DNA from: Brachybacterium sp. P6-10-X1
GTDB lineage: Bacteria; Actinomycetota; Actinomycetes; Actinomycetales; Dermabacteraceae
Reading direction: 5' to 3'
DNA: 64,000 bases
Assembly: GCF_001969445.1 (NCBI RefSeq)
Contig: NZ_CP017297.1
Location: forward strand, 3,596,001 to 3,660,000
Shown here one piece after another: positions 52,341 through 60,969 of this stretch. Position 1 is the stretch's first letter. Each line of letters opens with the position of its first letter. The translations under genes were made by a program, and so were the position numbers. The notes beneath the pieces are model-generated. The model was given only the letters and a program-made list of their open reading frames with translations. It did not search any database and had not been told where the DNA came from.

Positions 52341-52673
52341 TCAGCGGGACCGCCTCGAGCGCGCAGGGCTGAAACGCGGCTTCGCAGCGGCGAGCGGCCA
52401 ACTGGACCGACGCTTGGCGCTATGCGCGCCCCTGGGAAAAGCTCGCGGGGCCGCAATGGCCGGGCTCACGTACTGACCGCGACGGGAAGCCATCTGCTCA
52501 TCGGCGATCGCGCCCGCGAACACGATTGCACAGATTCCCACGAACACTCCGAAACCTGCGGTGAAGCCATCCATGTTCGGGATGCCCAGATCCATGGCCA
52601 GCGCGAACGCGAGTCCCACGGTTGCAACCACTGCGCTGGTGTACCGATGTCGATAGTGCCTGAAACTCCTCAT
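52341..52673 (-). CDS. small membrane protein, hypothetical (110 aa)
   Basis: 110-aa protein with two hydrophobic segments (YTSAVVATVGLAFALAMDLG and TAGFGVFVGICAIVFAGAIA) after a basic N-terminus MRSFRHYRHR, and an Arg/Pro/Ala-rich tail. ATG 52673 is chosen; GGAAAG lies about 7 nt upstream. No family is recognised. It lies alone in the gene-poor region. The long basic tail may be partly untranslated in truth if a nearer stop was lost, so the C-terminus is uncertain. Confidence 0.45.
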   Translation of the reverse strand: MRSFRHYRHRYTSAVVATVGLAFALAMDLGIPNMDGFTAGFGVFVGICAIVFAGAIADEQMASRRGQYVSPAIAAPRAFPRGAHSAKRRSSWPLAAAKPRFSPARSRRSR

Positions 52674-53283
52674 GGCGTCTTTCCTTTTCGTTTGTAGATC
52701 TCTCCACGATCCCACAATCGGATTTCACGCTCGAGGAGTTGTGGCACTCTGACCAGGCGTTTTAGTCGGCATGATATTGTCGTCGCTGATGTAGAGCTGG
52801 TGTTTACAGTTGGGTCGGCTCCATGGATGTGACGCAGATCATGCACGGTGTCAAAGGTGCCCCCACAGTCGGGGATGCTGGTAGGCAGGTCATCGCGGCT
52901 GGCCCCAGGGGTTCGCAGGAGCCCTCGAGCTTCGGCGGGCGAAACCCGTCCAGCAGCGTCACCGCCCAGAAGTGGGGTTCGAAGCGGGGGTCGTCGATCA
53001 ACTGGACGGTGCCAGGATCATTGAACGGATCCAACACGGTGAGTTGAGTCCCGGATAGTGGTGTATCGCGGTGGTCGCCGTGATCGTCACGGACGTGGAC
53101 GCGGCCATCGTGTGATCCTTCGAGTGGACTTTCCGCAGCACTCTCGAATGAAACGCCCTGGGTTTTGTTCCGTGGGTAGAGACGGTCGCGGTCGTGAGGC
53201 GCACCGAAGCCGAGGTGCGAAAGGATGGCCATCTGGGAGTGACCACAGCTCTGCACTGGAGCCGATGAATGGGAGTAATCACG
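52674..53283. other. gene-poor stretch with possible decayed coding sequence
   Basis: 610 bp without a convincing gene. On the minus strand around 52850-53050 a protein-like run is seen (VLDPFNDPGTVQLIDDPRF, then FEPHFWAVTLLDGFRPPKL), but its frame shifts near 53050-53110, where an alternative frame gives TATTAIHHYPGLN. This looks like the remains of a gene broken by frameshifts. No family is recognised. Confidence 0.35.
53043..53108 (-). repeat. 65-bp dispersed inverted repeat, arm 2
   Basis: Partner of 52225-52289 in opposite orientation, about 820 bp apart. It lies inside the frameshifted coding-like stretch. Confidence 0.75.
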
Positions 53284-54009
53284 ATGGCGCAATGTTGGCT
53301 GTACATTTTCGAGAACGCGAAACAGAAGAAGGTGTATATAGGGATAGGTAACAGCCTGGAGCGGATCTTCGGGAAGCACAACGCTGACGCCGACGCGCTG
53401 CGTGAGGAGTCGACCACGGTGATCCTGCAGACCGTGGAGCCCTTCAGTTCGCGCGCGGACGCGCGGAAAGCGGAAGCGGTCGCTATCCATGTGGCTTCGT
53501 TCGCCGGGATGGAGGTTGTCGTCGACGATGAGTCGCCGGGCCTCGTAACCAACCGCGCCGGAGTGGTGTCGACCAGAGAGCTCGGCCCGGCGATCGCCCT
53601 CAGGGACGGTGAGGTGCATGCTGAGGAGCTAGGAGACGCAGTGTTCGTCTCGATCTCCGCTGCGGAGATGGACGTGCGGCCGACCCCGTTCGGGGGGCGG
53701 GAGGCAGCGTCGTTCGCAACGCGCGCACAGAAGTACTGGAACATTTCCGCGGCGAAACGACCAGGTATCCGGCACCTGGTGGCGCTGCTCAAGGGGGGTG
53801 GCAACGTGGTCCTCGGGAGTTGGCGAGTCGACTCTGAAAAGAGGTGGGAACCGATTTCCGACTGGGAAAGCCTCGGCTCACCTTATCGGTCGAGAGTCGT
53901 GATTCCGCTGGTCGATCCGAGCGAGGACAACTTTCGGGACATCAAGGGAAAGCGGCTCGTGGGACTGCGGGCCAACAGCGGCCCCGTCTACGGCAACAGC
54001 GTGTCGTGA
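53284..54009 (+). CDS. GIY-YIG-like protein with unknown C-terminal domain
   Basis: 241-aa protein. The N-terminus has WLYIFENAKQKKVYIGIGNS (first motif YIF in place of GIY, second motif Y18-I-G20), then LERIF with the usual Arg (R27), a KHN and a later Glu-containing helix (SRADARKAEAVAIHVASF). This is the GIY-YIG nuclease layout in a divergent form. Residues about 140-241 form a separate domain (SFATRAQKYWNISAAKRPGI; RVVIPLVDPSEDNFRDIKGK) that is not recognised. GGGAG lies 8 nt before ATG 53284. Single gene within accessory DNA. Nuclease activity is likely but not certain, and a defence or mobile-element role is inferred from context. Confidence 0.7.
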   Translation: MAQCWLYIFENAKQKKVYIGIGNSLERIFGKHNADADALREESTTVILQTVEPFSSRADARKAEAVAIHVASFAGMEVVVDDESPGLVTNRAGVVSTRELGPAIALRDGEVHAEELGDAVFVSISAAEMDVRPTPFGGREAASFATRAQKYWNISAAKRPGIRHLVALLKGGGNVVLGSWRVDSEKRWEPISDWESLGSPYRSRVVIPLVDPSEDNFRDIKGKRLVGLRANSGPVYGNSVS

Positions 54010-54117
54010 GTCAGGCGCTTTGACAAGTTGACGCGACGGCGGGTTCAACTGGACGTCACAGCACCCCCGTGACCTCGGAGGTGGGTGATGGTTCGTGGTC
54101 AACTGTCAGCGGATTGA

Positions 54118-54366
54118 GCGATACGACCCGAGCTTCGCTCTCCCGGACACCCGAAGTTCCAGCGGCACGTCGAGGCCGTATTCTGGTCCGAGATCCTGAC
54201 GGGGCTGCTGCCGGTCGCAGCCGCGATCGCAGAAGCCATCGACTGGTTCAATCACCGGCGACTGCACGGAGTGATCGGAATGATGCCGCCCTTCGAGCCC
54301 GAAGACACCTGCCATCGCAGTCAGGCCGTGCTGGCAACCGTCGACGCGGCGCTTGCGAGCCTCTGA
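54118..54366 (+). pseudogene. chimeric transposase remnant (IS30-like start joined to IS3-like end)
   Basis: In one frame ending at the TGA of 54364-54366, bases 54118 onward read IRPELRSPGHPKFQRHVEAV then FWSEILTGLLPVAAAIAEA, which is like the N-terminus of IS30-family transposases. It then switches to IDWFNHRRLHGVIGMMPPFE, the C-terminus of IS3-family OrfB (conserved WFNHRRLHG). The join is near 54236. No start codon, catalytic DDE region or terminal repeats remain, so it is dead. Confidence 0.75.
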
Positions 54367-54458
54367 CGAACCCGGGGCGATTCGTTGACGAAGGACGTCG
54401 ACGACAGGGAGGACGGGCGATATCCTCGCGTCGTCCGCGGGCGGCCGCCACCTGTCCA

Positions 54459-54755
54459 CTATTCGGCGAGGGCCTCCGCCACCAACCCCGGGAAGTCCTC
54501 GATCGAATCCGGCTCCACGACGGCCACGCCCTCTCTGCCCGGCGCGGCCATGCGCCACCGGATGATGCCCGCGTGGTCACCCTTCCACAGGATGATCGCG
54601 CCGCCGCGTCCGGAGGGGATCGTGAGCATGGGGTTCGCGTTATCCACCTCGATGCGGTCCTCGAGCTCGGGGTGTGCCTCGAGGAGAAGCTGATGGACGC
54701 GGTCGCGCTCGAGAAGGCGCTCGAAGCCGTCGTTCAGTTCACGAGTGGGGAACAT
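54459..54755 (-). CDS. small protein of the defence-like cluster (98 aa)
   Basis: 98-aa soluble protein: FPTRELNDGFERLLERDRVH then QLLLEAHPELEDRIEVDN (helical) and a beta part (PMLTIPSGRGGAIILWKGDHAGIIRWRM). Acidic C-terminus. ATG 54755 chosen, with AAGG about 8 nt upstream; the frame continues to 54842 without a better start. It is 232 bp downstream of the 546-aa gene on the same strand. No family recognised. It could be an accessory or immunity subunit of the cluster, or an independent small gene. Confidence 0.6.
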   Translation of the reverse strand: MFPTRELNDGFERLLERDRVHQLLLEAHPELEDRIEVDNANPMLTIPSGRGGAIILWKGDHAGIIRWRMAAPGREGVAVVEPDSIEDFPGLVAEALAE

Positions 54756-54987
54756 GATGCCTGCCTTCGGTGCGGTGGCCGCGTTCTGCTCGCAGCCGGG
54801 ATGTCTCTGAGTCTGTCGAAGGGGACCGACATCCCGCACCAAGCCTCAGCAGGAGGCGGAGAGCGGACCGGTTCCAGAACGCGCTGGTGCGACGCAGAGT
54901 GGCACGCGCGCGTTGGTCATGTGCAACCGATCGAGCACTGGCAAGCCGAGGGGGAAGTCCATCGAGTTCGCCCTGTAGCCCGCGGTC

Positions 54988-56628
54988 TCAGTTCGTCGAC
55001 TTGTTCGGCACCAGGTAGTGCGGGCCGACGAAACCGACGTGGATCTTCCCGGTAGCACCCCCGGTGTCGTCGAGGAAGTAGACCCGTGGTGCGAGATTCC
55101 CGCCACCCTCGGCGATCTTCAGATGGGCGACCATGTGGATCCGCCCATCGCTGCTCAAGGTCTCTTCCACGGGGAACAGTCGTGCGTCGTAGTGACGGCT
55201 CGAGTGCACCACGGAGTCACTTTCTGTCATCGACAGCTTCTTGACGGTGGCGGGCCAGGTGCCGGGGCGTCCGCTCTCGCACCACTGCCAGAACCCGCCA
55301 CCTTCCCAGCCCTCTCTCCGGTCACGGGCGTACCCCGCGAGCGCGCGCAGTCCGCGCCACGTCGTGTTCCCCCAGGCGGAGGCGTTGGAAGTGGTCGTCA
55401 GCTTCGCGAGGTCCCGCCGCGCGCCGTCGGGGACGGCGAGCCACTCTTGCAGATAGCCCTGTGCGGCGGTGATGGCCTCGTCGATGTCCTCCACGGTGTC
55501 GGGGATGGTGTCTCCAGTGTCGTGCTCGGTGGCGAAGAGGAGATGTTCCTTGCCGTCCTCGCGCAGCACCTCGCGCAGGCGATTCAGATGCGCGATCGAA
55601 CTGGCGAGTTCCTCCTGGGCATCGTCCCGTTCACTGCGCAGCGCATCGCGCTCGGTCTCGAGCCCCTGGAGATCGCTCTCGGCCTGATCCACGAGCTCGC
55701 TCCATTCCTCACGGAGAGCGGCGAGCACATCGGCGCTGGCGGCTCCGTCCTCCAGCACAGGTGCGGCGAGCACAGGGTCCGAGAACACGCGGAACGCCCG
55801 CGGCATGCGGCGCCGTGTCGAGAGCTCGGCGACGGTGTCGACCACCCGGTCGATCACGATCTCGCGCCTCTCGTGCAGGCGCCGGGCGGAGTAGAAGCGA
55901 TGCTGGCGGCCCTCGGACCAGCGTGTGACTGGAGTGGGCAGGTATACCCGGATCCCGCCGCTGTGGACGGCGTTCGTGCCGAGAGCCTCGGCGAGCGTCG
56001 CGGTCGCAGCACGGTCGAGCGTCACCACGAGCGCGACACCCTCGGAACGCTTCGCGATGACCTCCGCAGTCTTCCCCCAGGTGTCGGCGTCCTGCCCGTC
56101 GGGCTCGGTGCACACGATCACAGGCATCTCCCGGTCGTCGGAGGCGAGCACCTCGGTGAGCACGCCGACTCCTGCTGCGGGGAAGGGCATCACCTCTCCC
56201 GCCACCCGGCTGCCCCCGAAGGTGGGAGCGGTCGACTCCTGGAGCAGGTGGTGGACCACCCGCGGTCGTCCGCGGGAGATTTCCTCGGTCGGGATGTCAG
56301 AGTCCATCCGGTTCTCTACCAGGACCGTCAGCTCGTCTGTCCCGTGCAGGAGGCGGACCGTGGTGGACCAGATGGTCGTGGTGGTGGTCGAAGCGTCCTC
56401 GGTGGCGAGCTCGAAAGCATCCACTCCTTCGGGGGTGGTGAAGGCGCGCACTGCGATCGCGCGGGTGCCGCCCTGACGGAGTGGATGACTCGTCGGCCCA
56501 TCCTGGAGGGGTTGGGCCACTTCTCCCTCATGGGCCCAGGACCAGGCGTGGTCCTTCATGCGGGTGAAGCGCTCGGCGGAGTCCTCACTCGCCGGGTCAC
56601 TCCAGATCGCTCGGTACAGGATCGCCAT
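54988..56628 (-). CDS. unrecognised coiled-coil protein, partner of the SMC-like ATPase (546 aa)
   Basis: 546-aa soluble protein, no recognised family. Residues about 150-285 look like a Rossmann-like alpha/beta domain (EMPVIVCTEP; ALVVTLDRAATATLAEALG; GIRVYLPTPVTRW). Residues about 302-357 are a coiled coil (QAESDLQGLETERDALRSER). The C-terminal about 70 residues (HYDARLFPVEETL, GRIHMVAHLKI, PRVYFLDDTGGATGKIHVGF, VGPHYL) form a compact beta-rich domain whose HLKI...PRVYF...VGxxGPH spacing is reminiscent of C-terminal domains found in other defence-associated unknowns. GGAGG lies 4 nt before ATG 56628. 120 bp downstream of the ATPase gene on the same strand, so probably one operon. Confidence 0.8.
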   Translation of the reverse strand: MAILYRAIWSDPASEDSAERFTRMKDHAWSWAHEGEVAQPLQDGPTSHPLRQGGTRAIAVRAFTTPEGVDAFELATEDASTTTTTIWSTTVRLLHGTDELTVLVENRMDSDIPTEEISRGRPRVVHHLLQESTAPTFGGSRVAGEVMPFPAAGVGVLTEVLASDDREMPVIVCTEPDGQDADTWGKTAEVIAKRSEGVALVVTLDRAATATLAEALGTNAVHSGGIRVYLPTPVTRWSEGRQHRFYSARRLHERREIVIDRVVDTVAELSTRRRMPRAFRVFSDPVLAAPVLEDGAASADVLAALREEWSELVDQAESDLQGLETERDALRSERDDAQEELASSIAHLNRLREVLREDGKEHLLFATEHDTGDTIPDTVEDIDEAITAAQGYLQEWLAVPDGARRDLAKLTTTSNASAWGNTTWRGLRALAGYARDRREGWEGGGFWQWCESGRPGTWPATVKKLSMTESDSVVHSSRHYDARLFPVEETLSSDGRIHMVAHLKIAEGGGNLAPRVYFLDDTGGATGKIHVGFVGPHYLVPNKSTN

Positions 56629-56748
56629 GTCGCCTCCGCTCACGGGCCGTTGCTCAGGTACGGACGGTGATCTCCGCACCAGGTCTGTCTCTCCCGTCAC
56701 AGTATGTTCTCCAGGGCAGACAGGCGGGGCGACGCCGTCCTCCAACGC

Positions 56749-59244
56749 TCACGATGACGGCGTCAGGCAGCTCGGGCAGTCCTGGCCAGTGCGCAGTGCC
56801 TTCGCCAAGGGCGAATGCGTGGTCCAGCTCGACCGGGGGTGACCATCGGAGGTGGCAAGCTGGTCCGCGAGCTTCTCCACTCTCTCGAGGACGTTCCACG
56901 TGGAGGTGGCCTCAGGGAGGACGACGTCGGCATGGGCGCCCGAGTTCAGGAACTTGGTGGAGCTCTTGGAGAGCAGGTCCGACAACTCGCCGAGTTGGCA
57001 TCGCGCGGGAATGTGGCGTCCGTGATCGCACCACCGGTCCACGGTCTCCCGCAGGGTCGCGAGCACGCTGTCACTGACCGAGCCGAGCAAATTGGACTCG
57101 TCCGGTGCGCGATTCTCCGGATGCAGGTCAAGCCCCGCTTGCCCCAGCAGCATGTCGACGTCCTTCGCACACATCTCGACGGCTTGCCGGGTGTGCGCGG
57201 CGAAGGCGGCGCGGAACCACAGCCGGTCCTGATGCTGATCCCAGTAGTCCTTCTTCAGCTTGAGCGCGCGTGCCACGGCCTGTGCGGTGCCGCGTGACGT
57301 CAGGACGGAGTAGCTGTCCGTACCATCCTGGTCTCGGTGGATCTCCATGGTGTCCTGCACGGTCGCAGGGTTGCGGTGGCGGTGCCCGTCCCACAGATCG
57401 CGCACCAGCTGATCGTCATGGGTGAGCACGAGCACCTGGTGCGCCGGAGGGCCGCCACCGTCGAGCAGGCGCTCAATTCCCTTGCTCGCGAGGGACTTGC
57501 GGGACGTGGAGTCGAGCATGTCGCTGGGGTCGTCGATCACGATCGTCGAGCCCGGATGATCGCGCTCGATCCGCGCGAGGTGGGCGGACATCCCGAGCAT
57601 GTCGAGCTGGGCGTCGGAGAGATACCCGGTGGCATGCGGCGCCGTGGCGCCGTCCGCGAGGCCGGCCACGAGCAGGTCGAGCGATGGCCGGCCGGAGGTG
57701 GCCTTCGCGGAGAGGGATATGCGCGGCGTGCCCTCGGGTCCGAGGATCCCGAGCCAGTCGTTGATCGGTCCCTCGAGCTCGACGAACTCGTCCTTGACCC
57801 GGGTGACCAACAGGGCTTTGGTCGTCGCTTGAGCGCGCTTGAGCATGGGGGCGAGGGCGACGCGGCGGACCTTCAGATCGTCGAGGGCCTTGCGCGTCCC
57901 GTCGGCGTCGGCCGTGATCGCGTCGACGGCGCGGCGACGAGCGGGGTCTGCATCGTCCACGGCGGTCTGTGCGATCTGGGCACGGGCCACGTCCAGGCGC
58001 TCAAGGGCGCCCGCCACTCCTCGCGCCCAAGGCGCCACGTCGAGCTGCTCCCTCTGCGTGAAGGCGTCGTGGAGCACGGTGAGCGCCTGCCGCCAGTCCT
58101 CGGGTTCCGGGCGGTCAGGCCGCTCCGGAGGGGCGGTCGCGGCGAGCCAGCCCGCGATCTGGGCGGCGAACGTATCGCGACGCTGTGCCAGCGCTGTTCT
58201 CTCTGCAGCTTTCCGTGCAGCCGCCTCCGAGGCGTCCAGTAACGCCCTCACCTCGTCGAGGCGAGCCTGCGGTACCGGTGCCTGCGCACAGGCGGGGCAA
58301 TGCTCATCGGGCTCGGCGACCTCGACGAACGCATTCAGCAACGCAGCGGTCTCGGAGTCGAGCGGCGCGCCCAAGGGATCCGGATCTGTCGCCGCCTCGA
58401 GCTCGCAGGCGAGCTGCCGCCATGGATCGGCCGACGGCGAGTTTGGGAGGTTCTCCGGCTGGATCTTCTGCTCCCTTGCCCATCGCTCGAGCGCGGGGAC
58501 GCAAGCGTCCTCTTCCTCGTCGAGCGCGACCTCGCGCTCGAGCAACTGCAGGTACGGCTCGCCGCCCTCGCTGGCCTCCTTCGCCTTCTCCCCGAGCGCC
58601 TTCGCAATCGCGGTCCAGCTCGCGCTGGTCTCCGCGAGTCCGAGCGCTGCACCGAGCGGCTCGATACGCTCCGTGCGTTTCGCGTTCACGAGCTCGCGCA
58701 GCAGGCGACGGGGCAGGACCTGTAGGTCGGGGTGGCGGGGAGCGGGGGTGTCGAAGTCGGCCCACTCGCAGTCGACCAGCTGCTCCCCGCGGCGGTATCG
58801 GACCGTAACGCGCGGCGGATGCTCGGGATCTGGAGTTCCCTCCAAGGTTCGGTGGGTGATGTGGTCCTTGTCCTTCACCTCGGACATGGCCTGGGGGAGA
58901 CCCTTGCTCCGCGTGGTCGCGCCCTTGGCGACGAGCTCGAAGGCGTCCGACAGGCTCGTCTTCCCCTTGCCGTTCCCGGCGTACACGATGGTCAATCCCT
59001 CGGAAAGGCGGAGGATCTGCTCGGGCCCGAAAGAGCGGATTCCCTGCACAGCGATGGAATGCACAGCGGCGGGTTCTGCGCGCACAGGGCGAGGGTCAGT
59101 GGCAGACGGTTCGGGCAGGCGCTGGGAGATCTTTTCTGCAAGCTCTTCGTCGTCGAGGGTGAAGCCTCCGCGCACCAGCGAATCCAGGACGTCGCAGATC
59201 ACGTCGGCGGCGGCGTCCTCGGCGATGCGGTCGGTCTCTGTCAT
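56749..59244 (-). CDS. SMC/Rad50-like AAA ATPase (831 aa), defence-type
   Basis: 831-aa ATPase of the ABC/SMC-like group. Walker A is G90-N-G-K-G-K95-T96-S (YAGNGKGKTSLSDAF), the ABC signature-like YLSDAQ at about 542-547, Walker B STIVIDDP at 567-574 with following DMLDS D-loop, and the H-loop in VLVLTHDD near 607-612. A C316-P-A-C319 pair sits mid-protein between helical arms, resembling a Rad50 zinc hook or the zinc site of AAA_13 proteins. The arms are short (about 200-540), and a separate helical domain of about 210 residues follows the ATPase head, ending in PSCLTPSS. ATG 59244. Such ATPases usually act with a partner effector in anti-phage defence. It is the first gene of the minus-strand cluster. 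Confidence 0.88.
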   Translation of the reverse strand: MTETDRIAEDAAADVICDVLDSLVRGGFTLDDEELAEKISQRLPEPSATDPRPVRAEPAAVHSIAVQGIRSFGPEQILRLSEGLTIVYAGNGKGKTSLSDAFELVAKGATTRSKGLPQAMSEVKDKDHITHRTLEGTPDPEHPPRVTVRYRRGEQLVDCEWADFDTPAPRHPDLQVLPRRLLRELVNAKRTERIEPLGAALGLAETSASWTAIAKALGEKAKEASEGGEPYLQLLEREVALDEEEDACVPALERWAREQKIQPENLPNSPSADPWRQLACELEAATDPDPLGAPLDSETAALLNAFVEVAEPDEHCPACAQAPVPQARLDEVRALLDASEAAARKAAERTALAQRRDTFAAQIAGWLAATAPPERPDRPEPEDWRQALTVLHDAFTQREQLDVAPWARGVAGALERLDVARAQIAQTAVDDADPARRRAVDAITADADGTRKALDDLKVRRVALAPMLKRAQATTKALLVTRVKDEFVELEGPINDWLGILGPEGTPRISLSAKATSGRPSLDLLVAGLADGATAPHATGYLSDAQLDMLGMSAHLARIERDHPGSTIVIDDPSDMLDSTSRKSLASKGIERLLDGGGPPAHQVLVLTHDDQLVRDLWDGHRHRNPATVQDTMEIHRDQDGTDSYSVLTSRGTAQAVARALKLKKDYWDQHQDRLWFRAAFAAHTRQAVEMCAKDVDMLLGQAGLDLHPENRAPDESNLLGSVSDSVLATLRETVDRWCDHGRHIPARCQLGELSDLLSKSSTKFLNSGAHADVVLPEATSTWNVLERVEKLADQLATSDGHPRSSWTTHSPLAKALRTGQDCPSCLTPSS

Positions 59245-59393
59245 GATGATCCCCCTTGCCTCATGCGTCGCCGACGGACGCGTGCGAGCTCGACATTCCG
59301 GTGGTGGTGACAGGACCAGTCTGCCAGGAGCATGCCTGCAAGGCCCGAAGACCTACAGGCATCGGGTAGATCGTCAGCTGTGCCCTGTGGGGA

Positions 59394-59975
59394 GAGCATG
59401 CGAATGTCCGCTGGGCCGTGGTGCTGTGCTTCCTGTTCCTGTGGTGTGAGGCGGGCGTGGTCACCTTCCTGACCACCCAGCTGATGGACATGGGCATGGG
59501 CGTCTCCGACGCGATCCTGGTCTCGGGCGCCTCGGGCGCCTCGGGCCTGACCGGCTGGATCGGTCAGGTGGTGTGGGGGACCCTCTCGGACTGCCTCGGT
59601 CGGAAGTTCTCGATCGCCTTCCTCATCGTCGGCTGGGTGGGGAGTCTGCTGGCGATGATCGTCCTCCAGGACCTCGTCACGGCCTGGATCATCCTGCTCA
59701 TCTGGGGTCTGTTCCGCAATGCCCCGTTCCCGGTGGGCTACGCGCCGCTCGTCGACTCGGTGCCCCGCGCCGCCGGCACGGCGCTGGGGATCATGATCGG
59801 CGTGGCCCTCGGGGTCTCGGGGATCTTCGCCTCCGCGGTCTCCGGCATCGTGATCACCCAGCTCGGCTTCACCTGGCACTACGTGATCCTCGCGCTGATC
59901 TGCCGAATCGGCTTCATCCCCCTGGCCCGCATCACCGAGACCGTGCGCGTCGCCCAGCGCGACGCCGCCGCCTGA
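59394..59975 (+). pseudogene. MFS transporter, 5'-truncated (C-terminal half only)
   Basis: About 193 codons encode the last six helices of a major facilitator transporter (NVRWAVVLCFLFLWCEAGVV; GTLSDCLGRKFSIAFLIVGW, the second MFS loop motif; LIWGLFRNAPFPVGYAPLVD; ARITETVRVAQ). The first half is missing: homology starts at about 59394 and the bases just upstream are non-coding. There is no plausible start with a ribosome-binding site. The fragment precedes the SMP-30 pseudogene by 43 bp, so the two were one operon. The truncation point lies about 150 bp from the start of the ATPase gene, consistent with insertion of accessory DNA. Confidence 0.85.
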
Positions 59976-60018
59976 CCCACCCCATCCGTCGTCCGTCGAC
60001 GACGAGGAAGTACCCTTC

Positions 60019-60951
60019 ATGAGCATCGACCACCTGCTCGCCCCCGACGCACGACTCGAGAAGGTCGCGAGCGGCTTCACCTGGGTCGAGGGCCCGGCCT
60101 GGATCTCGGCTCGCGGCGTGCTGCGCTTCAGCGACATCCCCGGCAACCGGGTGCTGTAGTTCTCCGAGGCCGACGGCACGACCGTCGAGATCAGCGTGGA
60201 GGCCGAATACACCAACGGTCGCACCCTCGCCCGCGACGGCTCGGTCATCGAGTGCTCCCACGGGCGCCGCGCCGTGCAGATCGACCGCTCCGCCTCCACG
60301 TCCGGCGCCGACTACGCTCCGGAGGTCCTCGTGAACCGCTTCAGCAGCGCCCGCCCGAACTCGCCGAACGACGTGGTGGAGAAGTCCGACGGGACGATCT
60401 GGTTCACCGATCTCTCCTACGGGATCAAGCGACCGATCGAGGAGCATGCGGGGGAGGAGGAGTACGGGGACCGCTACGTGTTCCGCTTCGATCCGGAGGA
60501 CGGCTCGCTCAGCCCCGTGGTGATCGACGTGGAGGCGCCCAACGGGCTCGCGTTCTCGCCCGACGAATCGATCCTCTACGTCGCCGACTCTTCGATCGAC
60601 CCGCCCGACCGCGACAACCCCAACCCCGACCGGCCCGGCGGGCACTCGATCCACGCCTATGACGTGGTCGAGGGACGGCATGCGAAGAACGGCCGTGAGC
60701 TGGTGGAAGTGGGGTCGGGGCTTCCCGACGGGTTCCGCGTGGACACCGAGGGGAACATCTGGACCTCCTCGCTCACCGGCGTCCAGGTCGTCACCCCTGC
60801 CGGGGAGAAGTTCGGCGAGATCGAGGTGCCGGAGAAGGTCGCGAACTGCTGCTTCGGCGGGGCCGACGGCAGCACGCTCTACATCTGCGCGACCTCGAGC
60901 ATCTACCGGATCAGGACGACGGCGCAGGTTGCGGTGGCGGCTCGGCGGTGA
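60019..60951 (+). pseudogene. SMP-30/gluconolactonase-family gene with internal TAG
   Basis: Full-length frame of an SMP-30/gluconolaconase/LRE-like beta-propeller lactonase, interrupted by TAG at 60157-60159 (after IPGNRVL, where the family usually has Arg, Gln or Trp). Before it: FTWVEGPAWISARGVLRFSD; after it: NSPNDVVEKSDGTIWFTDLS (metal-binding Asn-Asp), PNGLAFSPDESILYVADSS and DGFRVDTEGNIWTSS. ATG 60019 follows GAGGAAG. Everything else is well kept, so the mutation is recent, or the base is a sequencing or assembly error. The 3' end faces the STAND NTPase gene, 18 bp away. Confidence 0.85.
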
Positions 60952-60969
60952 CCCCCCATGGGCGGGCGA

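Noticed and set aside
56749..59244. Naming the ATPase as LmuB, JetC or another specific defence protein
   Set aside because: General SMC-like motifs are seen, but partner genes and domain order do not match a system I can name with confidence.
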